Part shown: in pieces, positions 56,517-64,000 of the stretch | Layout of the letters: each line of letters opens with the position of its first letter | Numbering within the stretch: the stretch's first letter is position 1 | Assembly (NCBI RefSeq): GCF_000428585.1 | Contig: NZ_AUAF01000005.1 | Coordinates: 1-64,000, forward strand | Length of the DNA stretch: 64,000 nucleotides | Source of the DNA: Zooshikella ganghwensis DSM 15267 | Lineage (GTDB): Bacteria; Pseudomonadota; Gammaproteobacteria; Pseudomonadales; Zooshikellaceae | Reading direction: 5' to 3' | The notes under the pieces: model-generated | Database searches by the model: none | Told to the model about the DNA's origin: nothing | What the model saw: the letters and a program-made list of their open reading frames with translations, nothing else | Translations under genes and position numbers: made by a program

Positions 56517-56718
56517 ATTACAGGTTACGGGTATGCCCCGTATCAAGCGTGGTGCGCATTCTCTCTGATTTAGTAACAATTTGCAAGGGCGTTTTTAAGG
56601 ATATCGATTACGACAATAACTATAGATAATCAACAAATACAAACTAATAGTTTTTGAAAATAACAAAGTCCTATTATTCTTTTACACTAATCTATTATGA
56701 CTAAACTATTTAACTATC
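56517..56718. other. Intergenic region between 4.5S RNA and patatin gene
   Basis: This holds the presumed promoters of ffs (leftwards) and the patatin gene (rightwards). No further gene is seen. Confidence 0.35.
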
Positions 56719-57600
56719 ATGACGCTAATGGCTGAGCCAGCCCCTTTGCCACCTTCAACCCAGGAGGGAAAGATCGTACCCATTCTAGCCGGTGGTGGTA
56801 CCCGTCTGCCTGCTCATGTAGGAATTCTTACTGGGCTTAACGAGTTAGGGCTTAGTTTCACTAGTATTGTTGGTGTTTCTGGTGGAAGTATTGTTGCAGC
56901 TTTATATGCCTTGGGTAAGTCAGTCAGTGAATTAAAAAAGCTGGTACTGGCTGTTGACTTTCAACAGTTCAAAGGGCAGTCACTGATGAACCTCATTCGC
57001 TCAGGAGGACTGTCAAATGGTTCAATCTTTGAAAAGTGGCTCGATAACGAGTTAGGTGGTGTTTACTTTAAAGACCTAACCGTTGATTTACATATCGTTG
57101 CCACAGACGTAGTGACATCTCAACCTGTCATTTTTAATGCTCAAACAACTCCTGACTTAAAAGTATCCAAGGCTGTATTATTTTCAATATCCATCCCCCT
57201 TATCTTTAGCTTTCAACACTTTGATCAACATATTTTGGTTGATGGCAGTATTCTCTCAGAAGATGCTCTCTATCGCGATTGGGCTGGTGACGGTACACCT
57301 GTCGTATGTTTTCGCTTAAGAAGCCAAACCTACCATAAGAAGATTTCCAGCAACCCCTCTTTTCTACCGATAAAAGACTACTTATCAATGCTTATTAGAA
57401 CGTTCATGACAACATTGTCAAGAGAGTATATAAACGACTCATTCTGGCAATCGACAGTCATTGTCAATACTGGTAGTTATTCCCCCGTCGAATTTAACTT
57501 AACGAATGATGACAAAATATGCCTCTTTCAAATGGGCTATAAAACTGTCATGGATATCGTTCCTCTTAAACTCCATCAAACAGCAAACTCTCATCCTTAA
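56719..57600 (+). CDS. Patatin-like phospholipase
   Basis: A 293-residue protein with the full patatin catalytic set: glycine-rich LAGGGTRLPAHVG for the oxyanion hole, the nucleophile motif GVSGGSI (GxSxG), and DGSILSED giving the catalytic Asp of the Ser-Asp dyad. It has no signal peptide, so it is cytoplasmic or exported by another route. Patatins cleave acyl groups from membrane lipids. The start could be ATG at 56719 or 56728. An unknown gene follows after 244 bases. Confidence 0.88.
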   Translation: MTLMAEPAPLPPSTQEGKIVPILAGGGTRLPAHVGILTGLNELGLSFTSIVGVSGGSIVAALYALGKSVSELKKLVLAVDFQQFKGQSLMNLIRSGGLSNGSIFEKWLDNELGGVYFKDLTVDLHIVATDVVTSQPVIFNAQTTPDLKVSKAVLFSISIPLIFSFQHFDQHILVDGSILSEDALYRDWAGDGTPVVCFRLRSQTYHKKISSNPSFLPIKDYLSMLIRTFMTTLSREYINDSFWQSTVIVNTGSYSPVEFNLTNDDKICLFQMGYKTVMDIVPLKLHQTANSHP

Positions 57601-57844
57601 CTTTAAACACAGCCAAATTTTCTCCATTGACAGAAGTGCATCGCCTGCCTATAACAACTTAAAGTCCATAATAATCATTCACTATAAGTTTAAGTTTTAC
57701 GACATTTTTTATTCAATTATTTTTTCGATTTTACTGACATATTTTATAACTGAGCCTAAGCACATTCATGAATGGCAACATGTTAGGACCTGTTAATACT
57801 ATTGGAATGAAATAACCAACAACAAAATTTTGAAAGGTTATTGC

Positions 57845-58450
57845 GTGAAAACACCAATAAAGCTTGCTGACTACCCAGATAACCCAGACCTGTTTTGGGA
57901 TTTATCATCAATTATCAACAAAAATAAAGCAGCCGAGTTTTTCAAGCGCGTTGCAAGAGCTTTTTGCGTCTATAGTCCAACTGTAAAAAAAATATATTCC
58001 AATTTTGAAGTACTATTAGCCGGTTCAGGACGAGAAGGGATCATTGTACTACCTGATCCTTATGCATTTCACGACACATTTAATCATATAAATGAAGCAG
58101 CAATCAAAAAAACAGGTGTAATACTTTACCCTGGAGCAGCCATTAATCAAAAAGGTCTTTTTATTGGTATTCCTCTTGGTCACGAACAACGCATGCGTCA
58201 TCTTAGCTTTACAACAGCAATAAACTTTTTAAACCGTATTTATCAAAAAAAAATTGGTATTGAGTTCCTGCCCGTATTGGTCAATGGTGATTTACGGGAG
58301 TTTGCAGCAAAAACGCCCTATTTACACCTACATAGACTTGATACACGAAGTTTATCTGATCAAAGTAGTTTTGAAAAAAACGACATTGGCGGAGCCATTA
58401 AGGATAAGTTTTCGAAAATAACACCTTTAATTACCAGGCCTAGCCAATAA
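57845..58450 (+). CDS. Unknown cytoplasmic protein
   Basis: A protein of about 201 residues from GTG at 57845 (AAAGG 7 bases upstream); a TTG at 57830 would add 5 residues. I do not recognise the family. It has no signal peptide or membrane segment. Noteworthy stretches are GSGREGIIVLPDPYAFHDTF and GAAINQKGLFIGIPLGHEQ. It lies after the patatin gene and is convergent with the DegP/Q gene. Lower G+C than its neighbours hints at transfer. Confidence 0.6.
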   Translation: MKTPIKLADYPDNPDLFWDLSSIINKNKAAEFFKRVARAFCVYSPTVKKIYSNFEVLLAGSGREGIIVLPDPYAFHDTFNHINEAAIKKTGVILYPGAAINQKGLFIGIPLGHEQRMRHLSFTTAINFLNRIYQKKIGIEFLPVLVNGDLREFAAKTPYLHLHRLDTRSLSDQSSFEKNDIGGAIKDKFSKITPLITRPSQ

Positions 58451-58518
58451 GCAGGAAAAGGCTTGCTGCTAGTTAACACCTAATCAGCAAACCTCAAAAG
58501 AACTAGATTATTATAGAA

Positions 58519-59874
58519 TTACTGGATAACAAGGAATAACGCAGCATTGCCACGTATTATTCTCAATAATACTTTATTACTACGTTTGCTTAATGCTTGT
58601 TGTAAATCTCGCAAGTTTTTCACTGAATGACGATTAGCCGCAATAATACGATCTCCAGGTCTCAATCCAGTATATGCTGCAGCACTTCCAGCCTGAATAT
58701 CTCGAACAAGCACACCATCTTCACTTTGTGAGTTTTGCAAAATTGCGCCTTCAAAAATTTTATGTACTTTGCTGGCTCCGGTAAGTTTTTCTCCACCTAT
58801 TTTAATATTAAGATCTTTTACTTTTTTATCTCGTAAAATGGTCACTTTGACTTCATCACCAATGCGTCTCAGTCCAATTTCATTACGAAGCTGTGCAGCA
58901 TTTCCAACCGACTTTCCTTCAACAGCAATAATTATATCACCATCACGCAGTCCAGCTTTTTCAGCTGTTGAACCTGGCTGTACATCATTAATCAGTACAC
59001 CACGTTGTTGCTCATCCAGATTAAATGCTTCAGCTAGATCCGCTGTTAGATCCTGAATATAAACGCCAATTTGCCCTCTTTTCACTTCACCATGGTCAAG
59101 TATTTGCTGAACACTTGCTTTAGCCATATTGGTGGGGATGGCAAAACCAATACCAACATTTCCCCCTGAAGGTGCCAAAATAGCCGTGTTCACACCCACT
59201 AACTCACCACGCAAATTAACCAGTGCACCACCAGAGTTACCTGGGTTAATAGAGGCATCCGTCTGGATAAAGTTTTCATACCCCTCAATTCCTAACCCTG
59301 AACGCCCTAAAGCACTGACGACACCTGTCGTTACCGTTTGACCTAAGCCGAAAGGATTACCAACAGCAATCACAAAGTCACCCACAGCTAATTTATCAGA
59401 ATCAGCTAATGGCAGCGCCTTAAGGTTGTCCGCATTGATATCAAGTACAGCGATATCTACATCAGGGTCACTACCCACAACTTCAGCTTTAATGGTACGC
59501 CCATCCTCTAAGGTCACTCTGACTTCATCAGCGCCTTTAATAACATGGTAATTGGTAATTACAGTACCTTCTTCAGCATTTATGATGACGCCGGATCCAG
59601 CACTTTGCGTTTGCCGTTGCTGTCTGGGCTGAGAGGGTGGCATATTAAAAAAATGTCGAAAGAACGGATCACTCAACAATGGGTTTTGTACTGTTGTTTT
59701 AGCATAAGTTGAAATATTGACGACAGCAGGTGTTACTGTTTTAACCAGTGGTGCTAACGTAGGCAACTGCTGTCCCTGGCTATCCTTGGCAGGTAAAGCT
59801 GCTGCCGATACAGTAGGCAACATAAGTACGGCTGCTATGATTACCATGAGCGACTGCCAACACTTTACTTTCAT
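58519..59874 (-). CDS. DegP/DegQ-type periplasmic serine protease (Do family)
   Basis: A 451-residue protein with a signal peptide (SLMVIIAAVLMLPTVSA). It has a trypsin-like domain with catalytic His110 (NYHVIK), Asp140 (DPDVDIAVL) and Ser214 (GNSGGAL), followed by two PDZ domains (about 265-350 and 365-451, ending in LRIIRGNAALFLVIQ). It degrades or refolds damaged envelope proteins. The length fits DegQ/MucD (about 455). It is the only gene on its strand here. DegP and DegQ cannot be told apart by eye. Confidence 0.95.
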   Translation of the reverse strand: MKVKCWQSLMVIIAAVLMLPTVSAAALPAKDSQGQQLPTLAPLVKTVTPAVVNISTYAKTTVQNPLLSDPFFRHFFNMPPSQPRQQRQTQSAGSGVIINAEEGTVITNYHVIKGADEVRVTLEDGRTIKAEVVGSDPDVDIAVLDINADNLKALPLADSDKLAVGDFVIAVGNPFGLGQTVTTGVVSALGRSGLGIEGYENFIQTDASINPGNSGGALVNLRGELVGVNTAILAPSGGNVGIGFAIPTNMAKASVQQILDHGEVKRGQIGVYIQDLTADLAEAFNLDEQQRGVLINDVQPGSTAEKAGLRDGDIIIAVEGKSVGNAAQLRNEIGLRRIGDEVKVTILRDKKVKDLNIKIGGEKLTGASKVHKIFEGAILQNSQSEDGVLVRDIQAGSAAAYTGLRPGDRIIAANRHSVKNLRDLQQALSKRSNKVLLRIIRGNAALFLVIQ

Positions 59875-60243
59875 TCAATGACCTCCTACAAACCCTGTGT
59901 TACGAATCAATACTATTTTTAGTAAAAGGTTAAACGCTACTACGTCCACTCATATAGATCCAAAACGAGTGACATGTTAAGTAAAACACACTCAATGCCA
60001 ATTATTTCACATTATGGCAATGCATTAATAGACATCAAGCCCTTCAAATAGTGCCCATAGTCATGTGAATTAAACTACAGTTAGCCTGTTACACACTCAA
60101 AAAAAATAAATAATTACAACCTACTAAAAGAGACATTGATTGCATTTGCAATATGTAAACCCTTTTAAAACACCCTCTTTACAGGTAAAAACACACCACA
60201 CCATGAGTTTCATTACCCATTAATATACACAAAGCGAAGGGTA
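59875..60243. other. Intergenic region upstream of the degQ-like gene
   Basis: About 370 bases with no gene. It should contain the promoter of the protease gene. The right part ends in GGGTATATACCC (60239-60250), a palindrome that overlaps the repeat start. Confidence 0.4.
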
Positions 60244-60386
60244 TATACCCAATACGAATGGTTTTTAGGTGCGGCCATCGAGTGACGAAACCACATGAGC
60301 CTATATTACCCATGAGCCTGTATTAATAAGTGATTGGGGTGAGGAGTGAAGATAACAAAACCTAGAAATCATTCGTGAAGGGTATA
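60244..60386 (+). repeat. MITE-like repeat, short copy (143 bp)
   Basis: The element runs from TATACCCAATACGAATG (60244-60260) to CATTCGTGAAGGGTATA (60370-60386); the ends are inverted repeats with 14 of 17 bases matching. It shares interior blocks with the longer copy at 63212-63577: GGCCATCGAGTGACGAAACC (60273-60292) and TATTAATAAGTGATTGGGG with the next two bases (60321-60341). No protein is encoded. It looks like a small non-autonomous element or dispersed intergenic repeat. Confidence 0.65.
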
Positions 60387-60525
60387 CATTACGTTGTGTA
60401 TATCGATAACACTAGGGTATAGCAAAGTTAGTGAGTGGTGGTGAAAAGTAACCCTCATCTTCAGCCTGATAACATAATTTACCACCTCAAGAATGTAATC
60501 AAACGCTTTTAAGGAGGCTGCCTCT

Positions 60526-60975
60526 GTGTCTACATGTTGGCGATATTGTACCTTAGTATTAATGATGATTCTTACCACAGGCTGTAATGATGGCTACTAT
60601 CAGTCAAACAGCTTCTGGGGAGCTGTTGCCGGTGCAGGAGTTGGCGCAGGACTAGGGTATGCAGCCTGTAAAGATAAAAAATCCAGCAAACGTAATGCTT
60701 GCATGATTGGTGGAGGCATCATTGGTGGTATTATTGGCGGTTACATTGGCTCCTATATGGACTCTTCAGACCAAGATAGAGCCGTAAAAGGTCTTCGCTC
60801 AACGCCTAATAAGAAAAACTATAACTGGACAAACAGTAGAACAGGTAACCGCTTTACCATCAAGCCTCTCAATAAGAGTAAGCAAGGCAATCAAGTTTGT
60901 CGTGATTACATCATTTATGGTCGTAAAAAAGGCAGCTCAAAACTTAATAAGCAGCGAGGACATACTTGTGTTTAA
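60526..60975 (+). CDS. 17-kDa-surface-antigen-like glycine-zipper lipoprotein
   Basis: A 149-residue lipoprotein starting at GTG 60526 with a strong AAGGAGG site 8 bases upstream. The lipobox is LTTGC (Cys near 20). Then come a glycine-zipper pair (GAVAGAGVGAGLGY and MIGGGIIGGIIGGYIGSY) and a C-terminal NQVCRDY...GHTC unit. This layout resembles the Rickettsia 17-kDa surface antigen family of outer-membrane lipoproteins. The same NQVCRDY unit occurs in the next gene, which overlaps by 8 bases. Confidence 0.75.
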   Translation: MSTCWRYCTLVLMMILTTGCNDGYYQSNSFWGAVAGAGVGAGLGYAACKDKKSSKRNACMIGGGIIGGIIGGYIGSYMDSSDQDRAVKGLRSTPNKKNYNWTNSRTGNRFTIKPLNKSKQGNQVCRDYIIYGRKKGSSKLNKQRGHTCV

Positions 60976-61834
60976 GCACACTTTAGTCATGAGCCTTTAC
61001 CTGCTAGTAGTAGGCTGTATCCCACTTACTAAAGAGCAACGCCTCACATCAGATGTAAATAGCTTGTTAGAAGAACAACTGTTAGATGGGAAAATTGCCA
61101 ACTGGCACGATAAGGATGAACCTAATATTGAACGCTACTTAGCAGTCTTTATTACATATTCGCAAGCTAACCAGGTTTGTCGTGACTACTTCACTCGACT
61201 AGAGATTAATGGTAAACCACAACCCAAACAGTTTGGCACAAGTTGTCGTTTAGCACCTCACGAATGGGAACCTGTTCAATGGTCAACCCATGCTCCTCCT
61301 AAACAGTCATCACAAAAGAAGGCTTACCGTCATTACCAGCAATTGGTTAAGCTTGCTGGCAATGGACCCAACCCATTTGCGACTGGCAACTACACCTTAC
61401 CCCAAAAGCTGCTCAAATCCACAACCTATGCCGAAAAAAAATATAAGGTGCCATTCCGTAAAATCATTGGTAAAGCAGCTGCAGAACGTAAACTGAACCC
61501 AGTGCTTATTCATGCCGTTGTTAAAACCGAGTCAAACTACAACCCCAGAGCTGTCTCTCATGTGGGCGCAAAAGGATTAATGCAGTTAATGCCTGCCACT
61601 GCAAAAGAAATGGGTGTAGGCAATGTATTTAATCCTAGAGAGAATATTAAAGGTGGTTCAGGTTATTTGAAAAAAATGCTGACGCGACGTGGAATTAACG
61701 GCAATGTACCATTAGCACTTGCAGCCTATAATGCAGGCTATGGTAATGTTCAAAAATATGGTTATAAAGTCCCCCCGTTTAAAGAAACACTTAATTATGT
61801 AAAAAAAATCATGGCACTGTATAAAGCAAGTTAG
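60968..61834 (+). CDS. Lipoprotein lytic transglycosylase with 17-kDa-antigen-like N-terminal motif
   Basis: About 288 residues from GTG at 60968, with GAGGA 7 bases upstream; a longer frame to 60902 lies inside the previous gene. A lipobox LVVGC follows. Residues about 65-105 hold ANQVCRDYFTRLEINGK and FGTSCR, the unit seen at the end of the previous protein. The C-terminal half is an SLT goose-lysozyme-like domain: VKTESNYNPRAVSHVGAKGL with the catalytic Glu, MQLMPATAKEMGV, GGSGYLKKML, and ALAAYNAGYGNV. It cleaves peptidoglycan to anhydromuropeptides from the outer membrane side. The two genes are translationally coupled. Confidence 0.88.
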   Translation: MFKHTLVMSLYLLVVGCIPLTKEQRLTSDVNSLLEEQLLDGKIANWHDKDEPNIERYLAVFITYSQANQVCRDYFTRLEINGKPQPKQFGTSCRLAPHEWEPVQWSTHAPPKQSSQKKAYRHYQQLVKLAGNGPNPFATGNYTLPQKLLKSTTYAEKKYKVPFRKIIGKAAAERKLNPVLIHAVVKTESNYNPRAVSHVGAKGLMQLMPATAKEMGVGNVFNPRENIKGGSGYLKKMLTRRGINGNVPLALAAYNAGYGNVQKYGYKVPPFKETLNYVKKIMALYKAS

Positions 61835-62395
61835 TTGAAACAGAGAATATTTAACAACACCCGTAGCAAAATATACCCTGCCCTGAAAACTACATAAAGG
61901 CTTCGACTCTATTATAATCGGATAATCTCACAGTGTAGTCTAATATCAGGCTACACTTACTACAGAACATCTTTCACTATACTCTCCACGAATCAATTTT
62001 AGGGTTAGTTATCGGCATTCTTTACAACCACCAAGGATGGTGTCAATGCAGTTTCATAGTGACACGGATGCCATATAGTAGAGCAATGCAGAAGCAATTA
62101 CTGAGGAGTATTTAATTGCCCCCCTAAAAGTCCTTCGTTTTACTCGATTCCGAAGTTTTTTCTTCTTGACTTTTTTATTGCTGAATAAATCAATAAGTTA
62201 TAGAAATAGGCTGCCATGTAACAACAAGTGTTTACTAACTATGTATACACTGATCCTTGGAGCTTTTAGTTTTGCAAGCATTAAAAACTTCGGAATCGAG
62301 TTTTAGGTATAGACAGACAGTATAGCGTTTCCTTATATAAATAGACTGTCGCGAAAGATAAGAATAAGCAAATAATATATTGGAAAACACGGGTA
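61835..62395. other. Gene-free region with a long inverted repeat
   Basis: About 560 bases without a gene, containing the 19-bp inverted repeat listed at 62142-62301 and the presumed promoter of the solute-binding gene at 62396. Nothing else is identified. Confidence 0.45.
62142..62301. repeat. 19-bp perfect inverted repeat with 122-base spacer
   Basis: ACTCGATTCCGAAGTTTTT (62142-62160) is the exact reverse complement of AAAAACTTCGGAATCGAGT (62283-62301). The 122-base interior has no gene. It could be a small inverted-repeat element or a long transcript hairpin. No target duplication is clear. Confidence 0.7.
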
Positions 62396-63211
62396 ATGAA
62401 TAAGCATATAATTTTGACCTATTTGGCTTATTCCTGTATATCCTCAACCATTGCTTTGGCTGAAGAGCCACGAGAGCTTCCCTCCTCTTTACATATCTGC
62501 AATGATGATGCAGAGTGGCCGCCCTTCACCTACTTTTCAAGAGTCGCTGGTGAAAAATCTAAACTTAAAGGGTATTCAGTTGACGTATTGTCTGCCATCT
62601 TAACCCCTATCAACCAACCCTACAAAATCGATATGATAAACTGGAATCGTTGTAAATATGATGTCATGCACAGTAAAAGGTATCATATGTTGGTTGATGC
62701 CTCATTAAATGAACAGCGTAAAAAAAATTTTTTCTACACCGATAAGTACTATGACACACATACCTACTATTTTTATGCTAAAGCGCACCATCCTAAAGGA
62801 ATCAGCATTTCTTCACTAAAAGAATTAAAACAATATCGATTAGCAGGTATGAAAGGCTATAACTATGCTATCTATGGTCTGAAAGAATCAGATATCAGCA
62901 TCTATAAAAATAGTCAACAAAAAATTTTCTATATGCTACTCCATAACCGAGCAGACCTTCATCTAGAAAGAATAGAAATCATTGCCGGTTTCGCAGCCAT
63001 TGGAGAAAATCTATTAGGGAATAACGAAATACTGTATGCACCACTGCCTAATGTAAAACCGATGTCATTTCATATGCTTTTCCCCAAGACAAGTCAAGGT
63101 AAAAAACTAAGAGACTTTTTTAATAGAGCGCTTAAAAACCTAAAATCTAAAAGTATTTTAGAGAGTTTACTCAAAAAACATCTTGATCCAGTATTAAATA
63201 ATAGACAGTAA
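62396..63211 (+). CDS. Family-3 periplasmic solute-binding protein (orphan)
   Basis: A 271-residue protein with a signal peptide (IILTYLAYSCISSTIALA). SBP_bac_3 features are HICNDDAEWPPFTYF, GYSVDVLSAIL, and MINWNRCKYDVMHSKRYHMLVDA. The C-terminus ends in a helix LRDFFNRALKNLKSKS. No transport genes are adjacent. The stop codon is immediately followed by the left end of the longer dispersed repeat copy. The ligand is unknown. Confidence 0.82.
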   Translation: MNKHIILTYLAYSCISSTIALAEEPRELPSSLHICNDDAEWPPFTYFSRVAGEKSKLKGYSVDVLSAILTPINQPYKIDMINWNRCKYDVMHSKRYHMLVDASLNEQRKKNFFYTDKYYDTHTYYFYAKAHHPKGISISSLKELKQYRLAGMKGYNYAIYGLKESDISIYKNSQQKIFYMLLHNRADLHLERIEIIAGFAAIGENLLGNNEILYAPLPNVKPMSFHMLFPKTSQGKKLRDFFNRALKNLKSKSILESLLKKHLDPVLNNRQ

Positions 63212-63577
63212 TATACCCAAAACGAAGGGTTTTTAGTGGGGCTAGTCTGGTCTGTTAAGACTAGCGATAGCATCAACAGTTTTTCAATGGTGCTAGCTGG
63301 GCCATCAAGCGATGAAGCCCCTGGGCAAGTTTACTGCTGTGAAAATTGCGGTAGCCACTTTAATTGATATAACAGCGCTGCTGGGCGGTTATATTAATAA
63401 GTGACTGGGGTGGCCGTTAAATGCTCCTGCATAAACTGCATTCTCACCATCCTTGGTGGCCAAGAGCACTGTCAACAAACCCTACTAATGTGTCGGGAAC
63501 ACATTAGAACAGCTTCGCTGGCCCGTTAGGGTGAGCGCTATCGATAGCGCACATAAAAATGATTCGTGAGGGGTATA
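63212..63577 (+). repeat. MITE-like repeat, long copy (366 bp)
   Basis: The element begins one base after the stop codon of the solute-binding gene with TATACCCAAAACGAAGG (63212-63228) and ends with GATTCGTGAGGGGTATA (63561-63577), ends in inverted orientation. It shares GGCCATCAAGCGATGAAGCC (63300-63319) and TATTAATAAGTGACTGGGG plus two bases (63392-63412) with the short copy at 60244. The extra interior makes it more than twice as long. No coding frame is convincing. Confidence 0.65.
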
Positions 63578-63754
63578 CTAGCCCCAAAGTATAACATACA
63601 CCAATAACAATCACTGTCTATAATAAGCCTCGTCATTAACTACCAATATCAATAAAAAAACTAATATTTAATTAAAAATGAACGGTTTATTTATTTGATA
63701 TTCATTCACCTAATTCTACACTAAGAATATTTCGCAGTGTAGGAGTAGGCGACG

Positions 63755-64000
63755 ATGGTTAACGTACGATTTCTTATCTTAGTTTTTGCACTTTCAGGTA
63801 ATTATGTTTTCGCGGAAGAAGAGAATAATTGTCTTGATTTCGCGGAAGGTGGTGTTATTTTTCACGCCTGCTATGATTACAAAAATGGTTTACTGGTATA
63901 TACATTCAATAAACCCCATCATGGGACACATGTTAATGCCAACTTTCCCTATCATGAAGTGCTTATCGACAATGAACAACTTCTTGACCCTTCGATGAGC
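63755..64000 (+). CDS. Secreted protein of unknown function, cut by window edge
   Basis: An open frame from ATG at 63755 runs 82 codons to the window end without a stop. AGGAG lies 9 bases upstream (63741-63745). Residues 1-20 are a Sec signal peptide (VRFLILVFALSGNYVFA). The mature start has two Cys (NNCLDF, HACYDYKNG) and many aromatic and His residues (NKPHHGTHVNANF). The family cannot be told from this part. Confidence 0.65.
   Translation, partial: MVNVRFLILVFALSGNYVFAEEENNCLDFAEGGVIFHACYDYKNGLLVYTFNKPHHGTHVNANFPYHEVLIDNEQLLDPSMS

Noticed and set aside
56244-56579. Two reverse-strand ORFs of 111 and 77 codons
   Set aside because: They overlap the 4.5S RNA gene, whose conserved loops explain the sequence.
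57506-57796. 96-codon ORF after the patatin gene
   Set aside because: Its first third is the patatin gene in another frame and the rest is AT-rich with no ribosome site.
62235-62471. Reverse 78-codon ORF
   Set aside because: It runs across one arm of the inverted repeat and into the start of the solute-binding gene without features of its own.
1-64000. CRISPR array or classical phage-defence cluster
   Set aside because: No regularly spaced direct repeats, cas genes or recognised defence cassettes were seen on either strand.

Overview
The window looks like chromosomal DNA of a moderately AT-rich marine-type gammaproteobacterium. The evidence is a pseudomonad/Oceanospirillales-like gene order (ccoNOQP-ccoGHIS-safE-hemN-anr-apt), many chemotaxis and family-3 solute-binding genes, and housekeeping genes such as ttcA, rlmM, tusA, epmC, aceK, a UPF0149 gene and a 4.5S RNA gene. 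A Zooshikella/Spartinivicinus-like member of the Oceanospirillales would fit, but the genus is a guess.

Layout. 1-275 is the end of an IS1595-like insertion sequence cut by the window edge. 276-1033 is very AT-rich DNA without a gene. 1034-7181 is an AT-rich, probably acquired three-gene operon: a long RHS/YD-repeat protein, an unknown Sec-secreted protein, and a separate Tat-signal protein carrying the RHS core. The RHS polypeptide is thus split at the start of its core, with another gene between the halves. 7274-10490 holds a ProX/YbaK editing protein and an overlapping membrane-protein trio (DUF2157, DUF4401, GDYXXLXY). 10826-22385 is a sensory block: a solute-binding protein, two chemoreceptors, a 1518-residue BvgS-like hybrid kinase whose phosphoacceptor residues all appear to be missing, and aceK.

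22620-31207 is a housekeeping stretch: a small coiled-coil protein, epmC, a MATE pump, a DUF3080 lipoprotein, tusA, a MaoC-like protein, an ABM monooxygenase, rlmM and a hydrolase. 31378-43774 is the microaerobic respiration cluster: cbb3 oxidase genes, maturation genes, hemN behind a perfect ANR/FNR box, the anr/fnr regulator, and apt. Oxygen sensing by Anr, anaerobic haem synthesis by HemN, copper delivery by CcoI and the oxidase form one functional unit.

43775-60525 is mixed: a phage-lysozyme-like protein, glycerate kinase, a DksA-like protein, ttcA, DUF547, Yip1, SprT, an iron-sulfur (6-4) photolyase, a UPF0149 protein, a PstS-OmpA fusion, a cyclophilin, a solute-binding protein, 4.5S RNA, a patatin and a DegP/Q protease. 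The right end (60244-64000) carries two lipoprotein genes sharing a 17-kDa-antigen-like motif (one fused to a lytic transglycosylase), another orphan solute-binding protein, two copies of a MITE-like intergenic repeat, a 19-bp inverted repeat, and a secreted protein cut by the edge.

The most unusual items are the split RHS operon, the phosphoacceptor-less hybrid kinase and the dispersed repeat family. All functional calls come from reading motifs by eye; no database search was run.
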